A stretch of 20,118 nucleotides of DNA from Candidatus Latescibacterota bacterium. Its GTDB lineage: Bacteria > JAAXHH01 > JABIQT01. The position numbers were made by a program, and so were the translations under genes. The stretch covers positions 1-20,118 of the forward strand of contig JABIQT010000978.1 of NCBI GenBank assembly GCA_018667995.1. The letters run 5' to 3'. Every line of letters starts with the position of its first letter. Position 1 is the first letter of the stretch. Below, piece by piece: positions 7,765-15,812 of the stretch. The notes below the pieces were generated by a model, which was not told where the DNA came from, did not search any database, and worked only from the letters and a program-made list of their open reading frames with translations.

Positions 7765-8610
7765 TCAAAGATCGAGGAACAGCCCCAAACCTATATACTG
7801 ATCCCTTACATCGAAGAATTGGCCGTGTTCACTTCTACCCGAATGCCCTACAATAGCAGCTCGCAAACCAGAGCCACTCGGCGAATGAAAGAGTATGCCC
7901 AGGTGAGCGGTCAAGTTTGTTACGGTACCCAAGGCATTGAAAATGCGTAAATCGTATGCCGCGTACATCCTCGCTTTTTCACCCAGAAGTGATCTTGTCA
8001 CCGCCTCGCTACCGATCTGGAGACGCCAACGCTTGATGTTAGGAATGGCGTGATTTGATAGTCGCAGACTGGAGTAGACGCGGAGCCAGTGCCAGCTATA
8101 TGCCCCGTAGAACGTGAAATACTCGCGGCTGTAGGTGAAAGGTCTCCGAACGGGATCACTGAATCCGTCAGCCAGATGCGCACTCACGTGGGCGAACTCG
8201 AATCGTCCGGAAAAGTGGCCTTGCTGCACATCAGTGTGCAGGCCGAACAGGAAGTCAGTCATCTCGAGCGGAAAAGTGGGCCCGGTCTTTCGCAGTAGTG
8301 TGAACACTCCGGCGTGAATTCCGATCCGTACCGTCGAGCCGTTCGCTCGTTTGGCATCGAAGGCCTCCCAAGACCCTCCTATTGTACCCTCAAGTCGTGA
8401 GTTGTTGGTGTATTTGAGAATTGAAAATTGCGTTTCGGTGGGATCCGCGAGCAGGGGCTGGAAGAGTCTACTTCGAGGAGCGAAACGCCAGTCCGCCGCA
8501 TTGGCCGTATTCGCAATAACAACAAGCAGAACCGAGACAGCCGTACAACCTAGTTTCAGACAGGCAACTCTCTTACCTTTCGGGTCATGTCCGTGCCTAC
8601 TACGACTCAA
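7765..8610 (-). CDS. DUF1207 family protein, exported
   Basis: This 281-residue protein resembles DUF1207 (a family of unknown function). After a basic N-terminus and a hydrophobic helix (about 20-38, ending ANTANA), which fits a signal peptide, comes the block SRLFQPLLADPTETQFSILK, matching the family's conserved start. The rest is made of alternating short strands ending in aromatics (e.g. FTFYGAYSWHWLRVYSSLRL), and the last residues are YIGLGLFLDL, which suggests an outer-membrane beta-barrel. No Met codon is available in the N-terminal region: the only suitable start is TTG at 8610, overlapping the stop of the preceding oxidoreductase gene in the tetranucleotide TTGA. Translation is therefore probably coupled. 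No function is assigned to this family. Confidence 0.75.
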   Translation of the reverse strand: MSRSRHGHDPKGKRVACLKLGCTAVSVLLVVIANTANAADWRFAPRSRLFQPLLADPTETQFSILKYTNNSRLEGTIGGSWEAFDAKRANGSTVRIGIHAGVFTLLRKTGPTFPLEMTDFLFGLHTDVQQGHFSGRFEFAHVSAHLADGFSDPVRRPFTYSREYFTFYGAYSWHWLRVYSSLRLSNHAIPNIKRWRLQIGSEAVTRSLLGEKARMYAAYDLRIFNALGTVTNLTAHLGILFHSPSGSGLRAAIVGHSGRSEHGQFFDVRDQYIGLGLFLDL

Positions 8611-9575
8611 GGGCGCCGGCCGCCTTCCAGTATGCGATCAACGAGTTCTCTGGACTTGGCCGCATCGAATAGGTTCGTGAGCGGCTGTTCGCCTGTCTTG
8701 ACACAATCGATAAAATGACGGCTTTCGCCATAGAATCCGTAGGTCATGTAGGCCTGGTCCGATCCCGCCAGACCCGAGCCTTCTAGTGAGGTGGGTTCCG
8801 TTTTGTTCTCTGTATAGACTTCTGCTGACTGCGGCGCCCGAATATAGGCACCGATACCGTTGCCGTGCAGCTCAAAGCGTTCATGTCGTGTTCCGGAAGC
8901 CCGGTTGGCCGTCAGAAATCCTGTTGCGCCGCCTTCGAACCGTACTAATGCATTAAACACGTTTTCCTGGTCGGAATACCAGGTCTGTACATAGGAGTCG
9001 ACTTCAGTAACCTCGCCACCAAAATGTCTTAACAAGTCGACGACATGAATCACATCGGTCTCGAACATACCCACGTTGTAGTAATCCCACTTGGCATCGC
9101 CTATATGGTACTTATGAAACTCCACCATGCATTGCGTAATTGGCCCCCGCGCATCCACCAGTTTCTTTGCTTCGACAACCACTGGTGAAAAGCGTCTGTT
9201 AAATGCACACATAGCAATGCATTTGTGGTGATCTGCTGCGTGGGCCATTTCCAGTGCTTCAGCTACAGAGGTACCTGGTGGCTTCTCCATGAATACGTGC
9301 TTTCGAGCAGCAAGACAGTCGAGAACAATAGGCTTCAGAAATACCGGCGGCATGATGACATAAACGGCATCCAGCTCCACCTCGTCCAACATACGGTGAT
9401 AGTCCGTGTAGGTCTGAGCCACATGGAATCTCTCGGCCGTGCTCTGAAGGCGTTCCTCATTCAGATCACAGATCGCCTTTATGCACACGTCATCCATGGC
9501 GTTGACACTTGGATAGTGCATGGCATTTGCGAGCGACCCAGCTCCAATAAAACCGATGTTTATCATGTGGCGCAT
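8607..9575 (-). CDS. Gfo/Idh/MocA family oxidoreductase
   Basis: This 322-residue NAD(P)-dependent dehydrogenase has the family's two domains. The Rossmann fold starts INIGFIGAGSLANAMHYP (5-22) and contains the signature FMEKPPG (95-101, with Glu97-Lys98-Pro99), where the lysine is catalytic or substrate-binding. The C-terminal alpha/beta domain includes NRRFSPVV and FETDVIHVVDLLRHFGG, the latter carrying an Asp/His pair typical of the active site. Members act on sugars, inositols and their derivatives; the substrate cannot be told from sequence. Two starts are possible, ATG 9575 and ATG 9566; I kept the longer. It overlaps the DUF1207 gene by 4 bases and is divergent from the substrate-binding lipoprotein gene, which suggests a link to solute use. 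Confidence 0.88.
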   Translation of the reverse strand: MRHMINIGFIGAGSLANAMHYPSVNAMDDVCIKAICDLNEERLQSTAERFHVAQTYTDYHRMLDEVELDAVYVIMPPVFLKPIVLDCLAARKHVFMEKPPGTSVAEALEMAHAADHHKCIAMCAFNRRFSPVVVEAKKLVDARGPITQCMVEFHKYHIGDAKWDYYNVGMFETDVIHVVDLLRHFGGEVTEVDSYVQTWYSDQENVFNALVRFEGGATGFLTANRASGTRHERFELHGNGIGAYIRAPQSAEVYTENKTEPTSLEGSGLAGSDQAYMTYGFYGESRHFIDCVKTGEQPLTNLFDAAKSRELVDRILEGGRRP

Positions 9576-9606
9576 TCCCGTGTGTCAGGTGTGATTCAAA
9601 TGAGTA

Positions 9607-9636
9607 TTGGGCGGAACCGAGACGTTCGTCTATATT
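9607..9636 (+). promoter_or_regulatory. Possible promoter of the substrate-binding lipoprotein gene
   Basis: TTGGGC (9607-9612) and TATATT (9631-9636) are separated by 18 bases and lie about 70 bases before the chosen ATG at 9709, in the divergent gap. Similarity to the -35 and -10 consensus is moderate. If the organism is in the Bacteroidota, the promoter consensus would differ, which lowers confidence. Confidence 0.3.
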
Positions 9637-9708
9637 CAGAGCGACGCTGGTGAAGATAGGTTCCGACTAAAGCCAGAACAATTCTTTTATTGCCCGGGGA
9701 AACTACAC

Positions 9709-11457
9709 ATGGGATTGGCACCAAACAGCAGCAAACCGTTCCACCTAATATTGAGTGTATTCGTCGCTTTTCTTTTGCCCTCCTGCGGCGACACGACGTC
9801 GGATGATCAAACTGATATCGCAAGGAGCGGTTTGCGTGCATCAGATTCGCCCGCCGCCAAGGCACTCCCACCAGACGCCGCGCCAGCAGAGGAGCAGGTC
9901 TTCAGGTACCTCGGATACGAACCAGCGGGGCTCGATATCAGCAAGTCCGTTTACCAGTCGGGCCAGAGCGAGTTTATCTTTGAGCGTCTCTGCATGCTTG
10001 ATCACAATAATGAACTCATACCCGCTGCCGCAGACCGTTGGGAGAGTTCTGATGACGGCAAGACTTGGACCTTCTATTTACATCCCGGCGCCAAATGGAG
10101 CGACGGCACCCCGGTGACCGCTCATGATTTTGAGTATACGTACAGGCGATTGCTCGACCCGGATAGCGGCAACGTCTACGCTTTCTTTTACTATGATATT
10201 CGTGGTGCCAAGGCTTACAATCAACGGGAAACTTCCGATCCTGGTACATTGGGCATCAGGGCCCTGGACGATCTTACATTCGTCATTGAAACGGAAAGGC
10301 CCTGTTCCTATCTACCTTTTGTGACACAGTTTCCCACTTCATCTCCGGTGCCGCGTCGACAGGTAGAAAAGTACGGTGAAAAGTGGACCGAGGCGGGCAA
10401 CTTCGTCAGTAACTCGGCCTTTCATCTCGAGGAGTGGTTGACTGGAAATCACATGACCTTCGGTCCCAATCTGTACTACGATGGGAATAACCCTGCTTAT
10501 CTGAGGAAGATCCGGCGTATTTTCACCGGCCCGGTAGGTTCCGGGAGCGCATCGGGACCGGTGGGGCTGCTGCCTTATGAAAACCATGAGGTTGACATGG
10601 TCACTGTGAGTGGGGCTGCGGACCTGGAACGCATCAGGAATGATCCGGTACTTTCGAACGAACTTTTCTCCTACGACGGTTTTGGTACCGAATACCTGTT
10701 CTTCCGTACACAAAAGCCTCCGTTCGATGACGTACGGGTCAGGAAGGCCTTCGCCCATGCACTCGATAAAGAGACGATTGCAAATGTGGTATTGGGCGGA
10801 TCTGTTCTGCCCGCATATACCATGTTGCCTCCACACTTTCCTGGCTATGTGGGAGATAAATACAAAGATCTCCAGGCCTACGATCCTGACCGAGCCCAGA
10901 TGCTGTTAGCCGAGGCAGGATATCCAGGAGGGCGGGGATTTCCCAACGTCGATATCTGGCTAGCGGATTCTGCCCCCAGTTCACCCATCGGCCAGGTTTC
11001 CCAGGTGATTCAACAGAAACTGAGAGAGGTGCTGGGTGTTACTATCTCGATTCGGAATACGCAGAGCAATGCGTACATCAAGAGTATGTATGAATGGGAA
11101 ATACCGTTGAGTCTGGGCGGATTCGGGTACGACTACCCTGATCCCCAAAGCTTGTTGGGGGTGGTATGGCGATCACAGCCGAAAGGGTACACGCGGCATG
11201 ACTGGACCAATACGCGATTTGATGAGATGATTGATCGTGGCGTTGTGGAGCTAGATCCTGAAACTCGATTTGGATTTTACGAGGAAGCAGAGCGTACAAT
11301 AGCTTCTGATGTGGGGGCGGCATTCCTCTGGCATCGCCTGGCTCACGAATTGAGGAAGCCCTGGGTTAAAGGGTTAAAAGAAGATCGGTGGGGGAATCTC
11401 CCGTTCCGCGGGAACAACACTACTTATTGCGATCTGTACATCGGAATCCGGCCCTAA
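9709..11457 (+). CDS. Peptide/dipeptide-type ABC transporter substrate-binding lipoprotein (SBP family 5)
   Basis: The 582-residue protein is an extracytoplasmic solute receptor of the OppA/DppA class. The ATG at 9709 follows CGGGGAA at good spacing and gives a lipoprotein signal peptide: hydrophobic residues 11-23, then LLPSC with the lipid-modified Cys26. Family 5 hallmarks follow: ADRWESSDDGKTWTFYL and GAKWSDGTPVTAHDFEYTYRRLLDP (about 105-145), then FDDVRVRKAFAHALDKETI and the terminal region with FYEEAERTIASDVGAAFLWH. Family members bind oligopeptides, dipeptides, nickel, heme or sugars. No permease or ATPase gene is adjacent, so it is an orphan receptor; the convergent methyltransferase gene ends 5 bases away. 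The in-frame extension back to TTG 9607 would bury the signal peptide and was not used. Confidence 0.9.
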   Translation: MGLAPNSSKPFHLILSVFVAFLLPSCGDTTSDDQTDIARSGLRASDSPAAKALPPDAAPAEEQVFRYLGYEPAGLDISKSVYQSGQSEFIFERLCMLDHNNELIPAAADRWESSDDGKTWTFYLHPGAKWSDGTPVTAHDFEYTYRRLLDPDSGNVYAFFYYDIRGAKAYNQRETSDPGTLGIRALDDLTFVIETERPCSYLPFVTQFPTSSPVPRRQVEKYGEKWTEAGNFVSNSAFHLEEWLTGNHMTFGPNLYYDGNNPAYLRKIRRIFTGPVGSGSASGPVGLLPYENHEVDMVTVSGAADLERIRNDPVLSNELFSYDGFGTEYLFFRTQKPPFDDVRVRKAFAHALDKETIANVVLGGSVLPAYTMLPPHFPGYVGDKYKDLQAYDPDRAQMLLAEAGYPGGRGFPNVDIWLADSAPSSPIGQVSQVIQQKLREVLGVTISIRNTQSNAYIKSMYEWEIPLSLGGFGYDYPDPQSLLGVVWRSQPKGYTRHDWTNTRFDEMIDRGVVELDPETRFGFYEEAERTIASDVGAAFLWHRLAHELRKPWVKGLKEDRWGNLPFRGNNTTYCDLYIGIRP

Positions 11458-11462
11458 GCGTT

Positions 11463-12059
11463 CTATTGTCCCTTCTGCGCCAGAATCCGCCAGTGTGTGC
11501 ATCTGATTGTTTCCTCGGATTTTGTGACATAGTCTATTTGCGATGTATGCCTATCGACTAAATTGAATCTGTCGAGTAACGACTCGGTCTCCCGCAGCGA
11601 AGTGAAATGGTGGATAATCCCAGATAGTGGCAAGAACGTATGTTTGCCTATCATCTCGCCGACTCCGTAGCTCCCATGTTCGTGGCTTGCGAGCGTCAGG
11701 TAGAAGTAGCCACTTGGCTTTAGAGTCCGATACACCTCGGCTATGGTCTGGGAAATATCCTCGGGCAACGCGTGATATATGACGTGAACCGCGAGGACGC
11801 CGTCAAGCGTGTCAGATTCTATTGGCGACGAGAGCATGGAACCCACCACCGGATAGATGGACGGTGTTTCGCGTTTACAGCTTGCCACCTCTTCCGTTGT
11901 TAGATCAGATGCAACAATGGAGAGCCCGATCTTCGACAGGGCCCGGACATGACGTCCCGATCCACAACCGAGATCATGGACGAGTCGCCCTCCCTCCTGC
12001 TGTACCAATGTGGCAAATGCAATTGCTTCTGGATCTGGATCCTTCCATGGATCGACCAT
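11463..12059 (-). CDS. Class I SAM-dependent methyltransferase
   Basis: This is a 198-residue single-domain methyltransferase. Motif I reads VHDLGCGSGRHVRALSKIGL (27-46), followed by SDLT, where the acidic residue would hold the SAM ribose. Later motifs include DTLDGVLAVHVIYHAL and VYRTLKPSGYFYLTLAS, as in the Methyltransf_11 and Methyltransf_25 groups. No extra domain indicates the acceptor, so a small molecule is the likeliest substrate but it is unknown. The ATG at 12059 follows AGGA with 8-base spacing. It lies 64 bases downstream of the pyrD homologue on the same strand and may belong to that transcript. It converges on the lipoprotein gene with only 5 bases between the stops. Confidence 0.85.
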   Translation of the reverse strand: MVDPWKDPDPEAIAFATLVQQEGGRLVHDLGCGSGRHVRALSKIGLSIVASDLTTEEVASCKRETPSIYPVVGSMLSSPIESDTLDGVLAVHVIYHALPEDISQTIAEVYRTLKPSGYFYLTLASHEHGSYGVGEMIGKHTFLPLSGIIHHFTSLRETESLLDRFNLVDRHTSQIDYVTKSEETIRCTHWRILAQKGQ

Positions 12060-12123
12060 TTGAGGTTTCCTGATGAATAACGGAGTCTGGTTAGCGCGTC
12101 GAGGTCAGGTTCCTATTACGGTA

Positions 12124-13218
12124 TCAGGAATCCAGTCCGATGGCATCTGATATGTGCTTCAATCCATCGCGCTCGAGTAGATCGCATAGGCCATGGTTTA
12201 TACGGCCTACCAGCCCTGGTCCTTGGTAAATGAGCGCGGTGTAGATTTGCAGAAGCGATGCTCCCAGGCGGATTTTCCGGTACGCATCGGCGGCATTTGT
12301 TATTCCACCAATGCCCACAAGCACATGCCTTTTCTTGTCGAGACGCTCGTACCATGCACGAATTGATTCGTCTATCAGTTTGCCGACCGGTTTGCCGCAG
12401 AGCGTGCCGGGCATTTGGTTCAACTCCTGCTCTGGTGTTTTCAGTCCTTTGTAGGGTTTTCCTGTGGGTAGTCCAAAGGCAATACCCTTTACAAAACCGA
12501 ACGGAGCAATGGCCGCGAGCGTGCCATCAATACGTTCCGAATCCGTCGATGGAACCACCTTCACGTAGGTAGCAGGCATGTTCCGATAGCCTGCATAGCC
12601 CTCGAGAAGACGCCGAAGGTTTTCGGGGTCATCGAAAGGGCTCTTTCCGGCAGAGGTGTTCGGGCAGTTCAGGTTCAACATGAAATAGTCTGCCACTTCA
12701 AGGAAAGGTTCGGCCGCCGTAATGAGTTCTTGGATTACGTGTTCAGCCTCTATCGGTTTTCCCGTATTTGTTTCTACGAGATTCACGCCCAGGGGAACGG
12801 GCATGTATTGGCCCGTCAACCGTTTCGCGACTACTTTAGAGCCATCATTGGGCACTCCATAATACACGACGATGGCCTCATCCGCGGGCAGCCTGAAAAG
12901 GCGAGGTCTGACGACGTTGCCTTCGGACGGAAACGCGGATATAGAACCTACCTCTACAGAGCCAAAACCCACTGCCGCCAATCCTTGAACCGCTATACCA
13001 TTCTTGTCAAACCCTCCCGCGAGCCCGAGTGGATTGGGATATCGCAGGCCTCCTACCTCCAGTTCAAGACGACTATCCTGGGTTGCCAGCAATCGGCGCA
13101 TAGCGGCTCTGACAGGCGGATCCTTTCCTAGCAGTCCTGCAACGGCAAGTGTTGAATGATGAGCCCATTCCGGATCCAGGCGAAATAAGAATGGTCGGAT
13201 TAGAGATTCGTATAACAT
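12124..13218 (-). CDS. pyrD: Class 2 dihydroorotate dehydrogenase (PyrD) homologue with altered active site
   Basis: Class 2 PyrD oxidises dihydroorotate to orotate with FMN and passes electrons to quinone. The 364 residues have the membrane-associating N-terminal helices of that class (MLYESLIRPFLFRLDPEWAHH) and the FMN barrel: GLAGGFDKNG (Lys72), FGSVEVGS, VNL, YVKVVP (Lys220), VGIGGI and GASLLQIYTALIYQGPG. The substrate side differs. By my alignment to E. coli PyrD, Asn111 becomes Val118, Phe115 becomes Val122, the base Ser175 becomes Cys185 (in LNLNCPNT), and Asn246-Thr247 become Gly249-Leu250; Asn182 and Asn187 remain. A cysteine base is normal for class 1 enzymes. It may be a divergent PyrD or a paralogue with another substrate. 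AGGAGGG lies 14 bases before the ATG, a long spacing. The heparinase-like gene ends 38 bases upstream. Confidence 0.75.
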   Translation of the reverse strand: MLYESLIRPFLFRLDPEWAHHSTLAVAGLLGKDPPVRAAMRRLLATQDSRLELEVGGLRYPNPLGLAGGFDKNGIAVQGLAAVGFGSVEVGSISAFPSEGNVVRPRLFRLPADEAIVVYYGVPNDGSKVVAKRLTGQYMPVPLGVNLVETNTGKPIEAEHVIQELITAAEPFLEVADYFMLNLNCPNTSAGKSPFDDPENLRRLLEGYAGYRNMPATYVKVVPSTDSERIDGTLAAIAPFGFVKGIAFGLPTGKPYKGLKTPEQELNQMPGTLCGKPVGKLIDESIRAWYERLDKKRHVLVGIGGITNAADAYRKIRLGASLLQIYTALIYQGPGLVGRINHGLCDLLERDGLKHISDAIGLDS

Positions 13219-13256
13219 GGCTTTGTAAGGTACCCTCCTACTCTAACAGCGCGGGT

Positions 13257-14885
13257 TCATGTTGGATTGGTTCTGATCTCGACGGTGATCTCGCCTTGTA
13301 TGTTGGGCCGGATAGAAAAGCAGGTCTCCTTTGCAGGAGCCGGATCATCTAACTGAAGCAGGCCGTTCCCGACAACTAACGACTCTACGAAACCATCATG
13401 CTGCAAATTCATCAGTTCTCCCTGCGTTACTACTAAAGATACACCATTCTCCCAAACTAGAGAATTTGGCCCAGGCTGTGGTCGATCTTGACAGGTACAG
13501 TTCCAATCCTCTCCGGACCTGCGATGGATAACACATAGTCGGGGACGTTTCAGCACCATTTCCACTTCGGCGTGTACGATCTCGTGGCGAAGTATCGCCG
13601 ATTCGCCGTCGTCCGATACCAATACGGGGCGCGAATTTTCTTTGGGTGCATCGTCCAGGATGTCTGCCCGGAGTACCGTTCTACCACCGGCATGGGCGAT
13701 CGCTTGCGTGCCGCCCATGGCAATTAGCAGGTCCCCTGGATCCCAGGACGATCGTGCATAAACTTCGTTCACAGAGGGAAACTGCCATGAGCGTTTATCC
13801 GGAGTTTGATCTACGGGCACGTCCGGGTCGAACCAGACGCAAGCGTATCCGCCGAGCTCGAACAGCATCTGCTCACCGCTTGGGGAAACATACCTGGTTT
13901 GCTGAATGTGGCCAAGAGTTTGGTCCCAGAGTGCGAGTCGTTGGAGGACCGGTATCTGGTACATATGAGCAAGGTACAGAAGTACCGGGGATGCATAGTC
14001 TAGTTGACCATATGATGGCTGGAGCATAAAGGAGGAATGAGAGGGTCCCAATGCCCGCCAGTGCTCACCTGTGATTCCGGCCAGGGCGGTATCCGCGCAC
14101 ATATATTGCCGGAATGGTGTGAACAGGTCTTGACCGGTCACGCGCTCCAATGCATCCATGAAGAACAAGCGATACTGCATAGTAGATGCCCAGAAGGTCG
14201 CTCCCTCGATCTGGGCACCATCCGGCGAGAGTCCCAGAGGCAAGAGATGGTCCTCAAACTTCTCTACTGTTACTTCGAGCCAACGTTCAGCCTCTGACTG
14301 TTCACCCAGCAGTGCCAGGGCGGCAACGCCGAAGGATGCCCACTCCACAGTAGCATGGTGGGTATGGAAGAGGGCTCCCCTTTTATCTGGCGTGTCGAAA
14401 TACTCTGCGAAATATCGCTCACATATGGAGGATAGCACCTGACGAATCTCGACCACTTCGGACTCCGACAATAGATTGTGTATCAGGTCATATCCTACTG
14501 CGATGCCCTTCAGTAAGCGGCTGACAGCATAAGCTTTGCCACCGTCAACTGCTCCTTCTGCTTCTCGCTTCCATACACTGCAACTTGCGAGCACCCATTC
14601 TCTGGCTGCGGCTCCGTACTTCTCTGTTCCAGTCAGGGAATGCGTGAATGCCAGATGTTCAGTGATCGCCAGGTCCTTCATGATCGCGTAGAAACGATCA
14701 TAGAGGTTTCTATGTATGGGATCGGACGGTGCTGGAGGTATCCAGTCACGACGCGGTACCTGCTCCAGGCACCATTCGGCAGATTCAACAAGATTACCCA
14801 CCAGAATCCTATATCTGGGGTGGGACTGTTTTCTCAGAATCTCGGCGTCGTGTCTATTGGGGTAGAGGCGAGGGTGCTGATTCAT
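13257..14885 (-). CDS. Heparinase II/III-like (polysaccharide lyase-type) protein
   Basis: The 542-residue product has the two-part layout of heparinase II/III-like proteins: an alpha/alpha-toroid in the first 340 residues and a beta-sandwich afterwards. Candidate catalytic residues match the family pattern of His, Tyr, His: FHTHHATVEWASFG (His173-His177), GATFWASTMQYRLFFMDAL (Tyr238) and MGGTQAIAHAGGRTVLR (His398). VNEVYARSSWDPGDLLIAMGG is the usual junction with the sandwich. Members cleave uronic-acid polysaccharides such as heparan sulfate or alginate oligomers by elimination. I see no signal peptide, so it probably works on imported oligosaccharides in the cytoplasm. The ATG at 14885 has GGAC and GGAA elements upstream. 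It lies 230 bases downstream of the tetR stop and 38 bases upstream of the pyrD homologue. The substrate is unknown. Confidence 0.7.
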   Translation of the reverse strand: MNQHPRLYPNRHDAEILRKQSHPRYRILVGNLVESAEWCLEQVPRRDWIPPAPSDPIHRNLYDRFYAIMKDLAITEHLAFTHSLTGTEKYGAAAREWVLASCSVWKREAEGAVDGGKAYAVSRLLKGIAVGYDLIHNLLSESEVVEIRQVLSSICERYFAEYFDTPDKRGALFHTHHATVEWASFGVAALALLGEQSEAERWLEVTVEKFEDHLLPLGLSPDGAQIEGATFWASTMQYRLFFMDALERVTGQDLFTPFRQYMCADTALAGITGEHWRALGPSHSSFMLQPSYGQLDYASPVLLYLAHMYQIPVLQRLALWDQTLGHIQQTRYVSPSGEQMLFELGGYACVWFDPDVPVDQTPDKRSWQFPSVNEVYARSSWDPGDLLIAMGGTQAIAHAGGRTVLRADILDDAPKENSRPVLVSDDGESAILRHEIVHAEVEMVLKRPRLCVIHRRSGEDWNCTCQDRPQPGPNSLVWENGVSLVVTQGELMNLQHDGFVESLVVGNGLLQLDDPAPAKETCFSIRPNIQGEITVEIRTNPT

Positions 14886-15115
14886 GTTTCCGTCCTGAAG
14901 AGGTCAGGTGTTGCGGCCATTCTTCGATTGACCGTGGCGTTATTGCTCGTGTACTAGCGCATCTGGTTCATCAGCGATGTCGATGCCAATGTCTCGGAGC
15001 AATATCAGGTCAAAATCTGAAGACCGTAGATTTGAAAGCGCAGTCGTTGAGCAAGTACAGATCTGTCACTATGAAGGGACCTACCATAGCGCGCATCGGC
15101 GCTGAGACCCTGACG

Positions 15116-15760
15116 CTATCGATATCTCATGGCTTTCGATGCTGCAATTTCGAGTCGTCGCTGAATTCCATTTCTTGCCCGTTCAAAGGAAATGGTCTTG
15201 TGAAAGAGTTGATATGCCCAATTTGCTTCTTGCACAAGAGCATGCAGCTCGAACGCAAGCTGTTCGGGGTCCTCTGCCGCGTCTATCTGGTTTTTCTCTT
15301 TTGCCGTTGCTGCCTCTTGCGTCATCTTGTCCAACCAGGCTTTAGTCATCCCAGCGATTAGATTACGAACGGGACCCGGTCGCCCATCGAACTCCGCAGA
15401 TGCGGCGGAGAAGAAGCACCCTCCTGGAAATACGTCACGTTCCAGATAGGACATCCAGCCTGCGATCATTGCATTGAGCATGTCCAGACCGGGTTCTACG
15501 GATTCAGACATCCGGACGACTTCCTCATGGAATATGTCCCGCGCTTTTTTGACGGTCGCGAGCAGCAGATCCTGCTTAGAACCGAAGTGGGCAAATAGTC
15601 CGCTCTTGCTCATCCCGAGGACCTTTGAGAGCCGTCCGATGGTCAGGCCTTCCAAGCCCTCTTCGGAGGCGATATCTACTGCTATTCTGAGAATCTCCTC
15701 ACGGGTACGCTCACCCCGTGACTGTCTGCGATACTTGATACTGCGGATATTAACCGGCAT
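15116..15760 (-). CDS. TetR/AcrR family transcriptional regulator
   Basis: The 214-residue protein has a TetR-type helix-turn-helix near the N-terminus: TREEILRIAVDIASEEGLEG (19-38), then LTIGRLSKVLGMSKSGLFAHFGSKQDLL (39-66), the recognition helix being SKSGLFAHF. The all-alpha C-terminal part, containing FPGGCFFSAASAEFDGRPGPVR, resembles regulators of the YcdC/TetR_C_11 sort that bind small hydrophobic or reactive ligands. The N-terminal tail has many Arg and Lys residues. The ATG at 15760 follows GAGGA. The operator-like palindromes in its own promoter (15797-15832) indicate that it represses itself. Possible further targets are the heparinase-like gene downstream and others elsewhere. The ligand is unknown. 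Confidence 0.9.
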   Translation of the reverse strand: MPVNIRSIKYRRQSRGERTREEILRIAVDIASEEGLEGLTIGRLSKVLGMSKSGLFAHFGSKQDLLLATVKKARDIFHEEVVRMSESVEPGLDMLNAMIAGWMSYLERDVFPGGCFFSAASAEFDGRPGPVRNLIAGMTKAWLDKMTQEAATAKEKNQIDAAEDPEQLAFELHALVQEANWAYQLFHKTISFERARNGIQRRLEIAASKAMRYR

Positions 15761-15796
15761 CTAAAGATCCTCGTAACGGGCCTTACACTTGAAAAA

Positions 15797-15810
15797 CGAA
15801 TGATCGTTAT
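15797..15810. promoter_or_regulatory. Second, imperfect operator for the TetR regulator
   Basis: CGAATGATCGTTAT matches 11 of 14 positions of the perfect palindrome at 15819-15832. Its GATC centre is 22 bp away, two helical turns, so both sites face the same side of the DNA. It lies just downstream of the -10 element, where bound protein would cover the transcription start. Confidence 0.6.
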
Positions 15811-15812
15811 AG

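Noticed and set aside
9607-9708. N-terminal extension of the substrate-binding protein from a TTG start
   Set aside because: It would place 34 polar residues before the lipoprotein signal peptide; ATG 9709 has a good ribosome binding site.
12060-12123. GTCTGGTTAGCGC and GGTTCC elements resembling tRNA D- and T-arms
   Set aside because: No acceptor stem, anticodon stem or proper T-loop can be folded in the 64-base gap.
14729-15361. Long + strand open frame (210 codons) across the tetR/heparinase gap
   Set aside because: It runs antisense through the heparinase-like and TetR genes, has low-complexity Cys/Ser-rich composition and no recognisable motif; the minus-strand genes explain the region.
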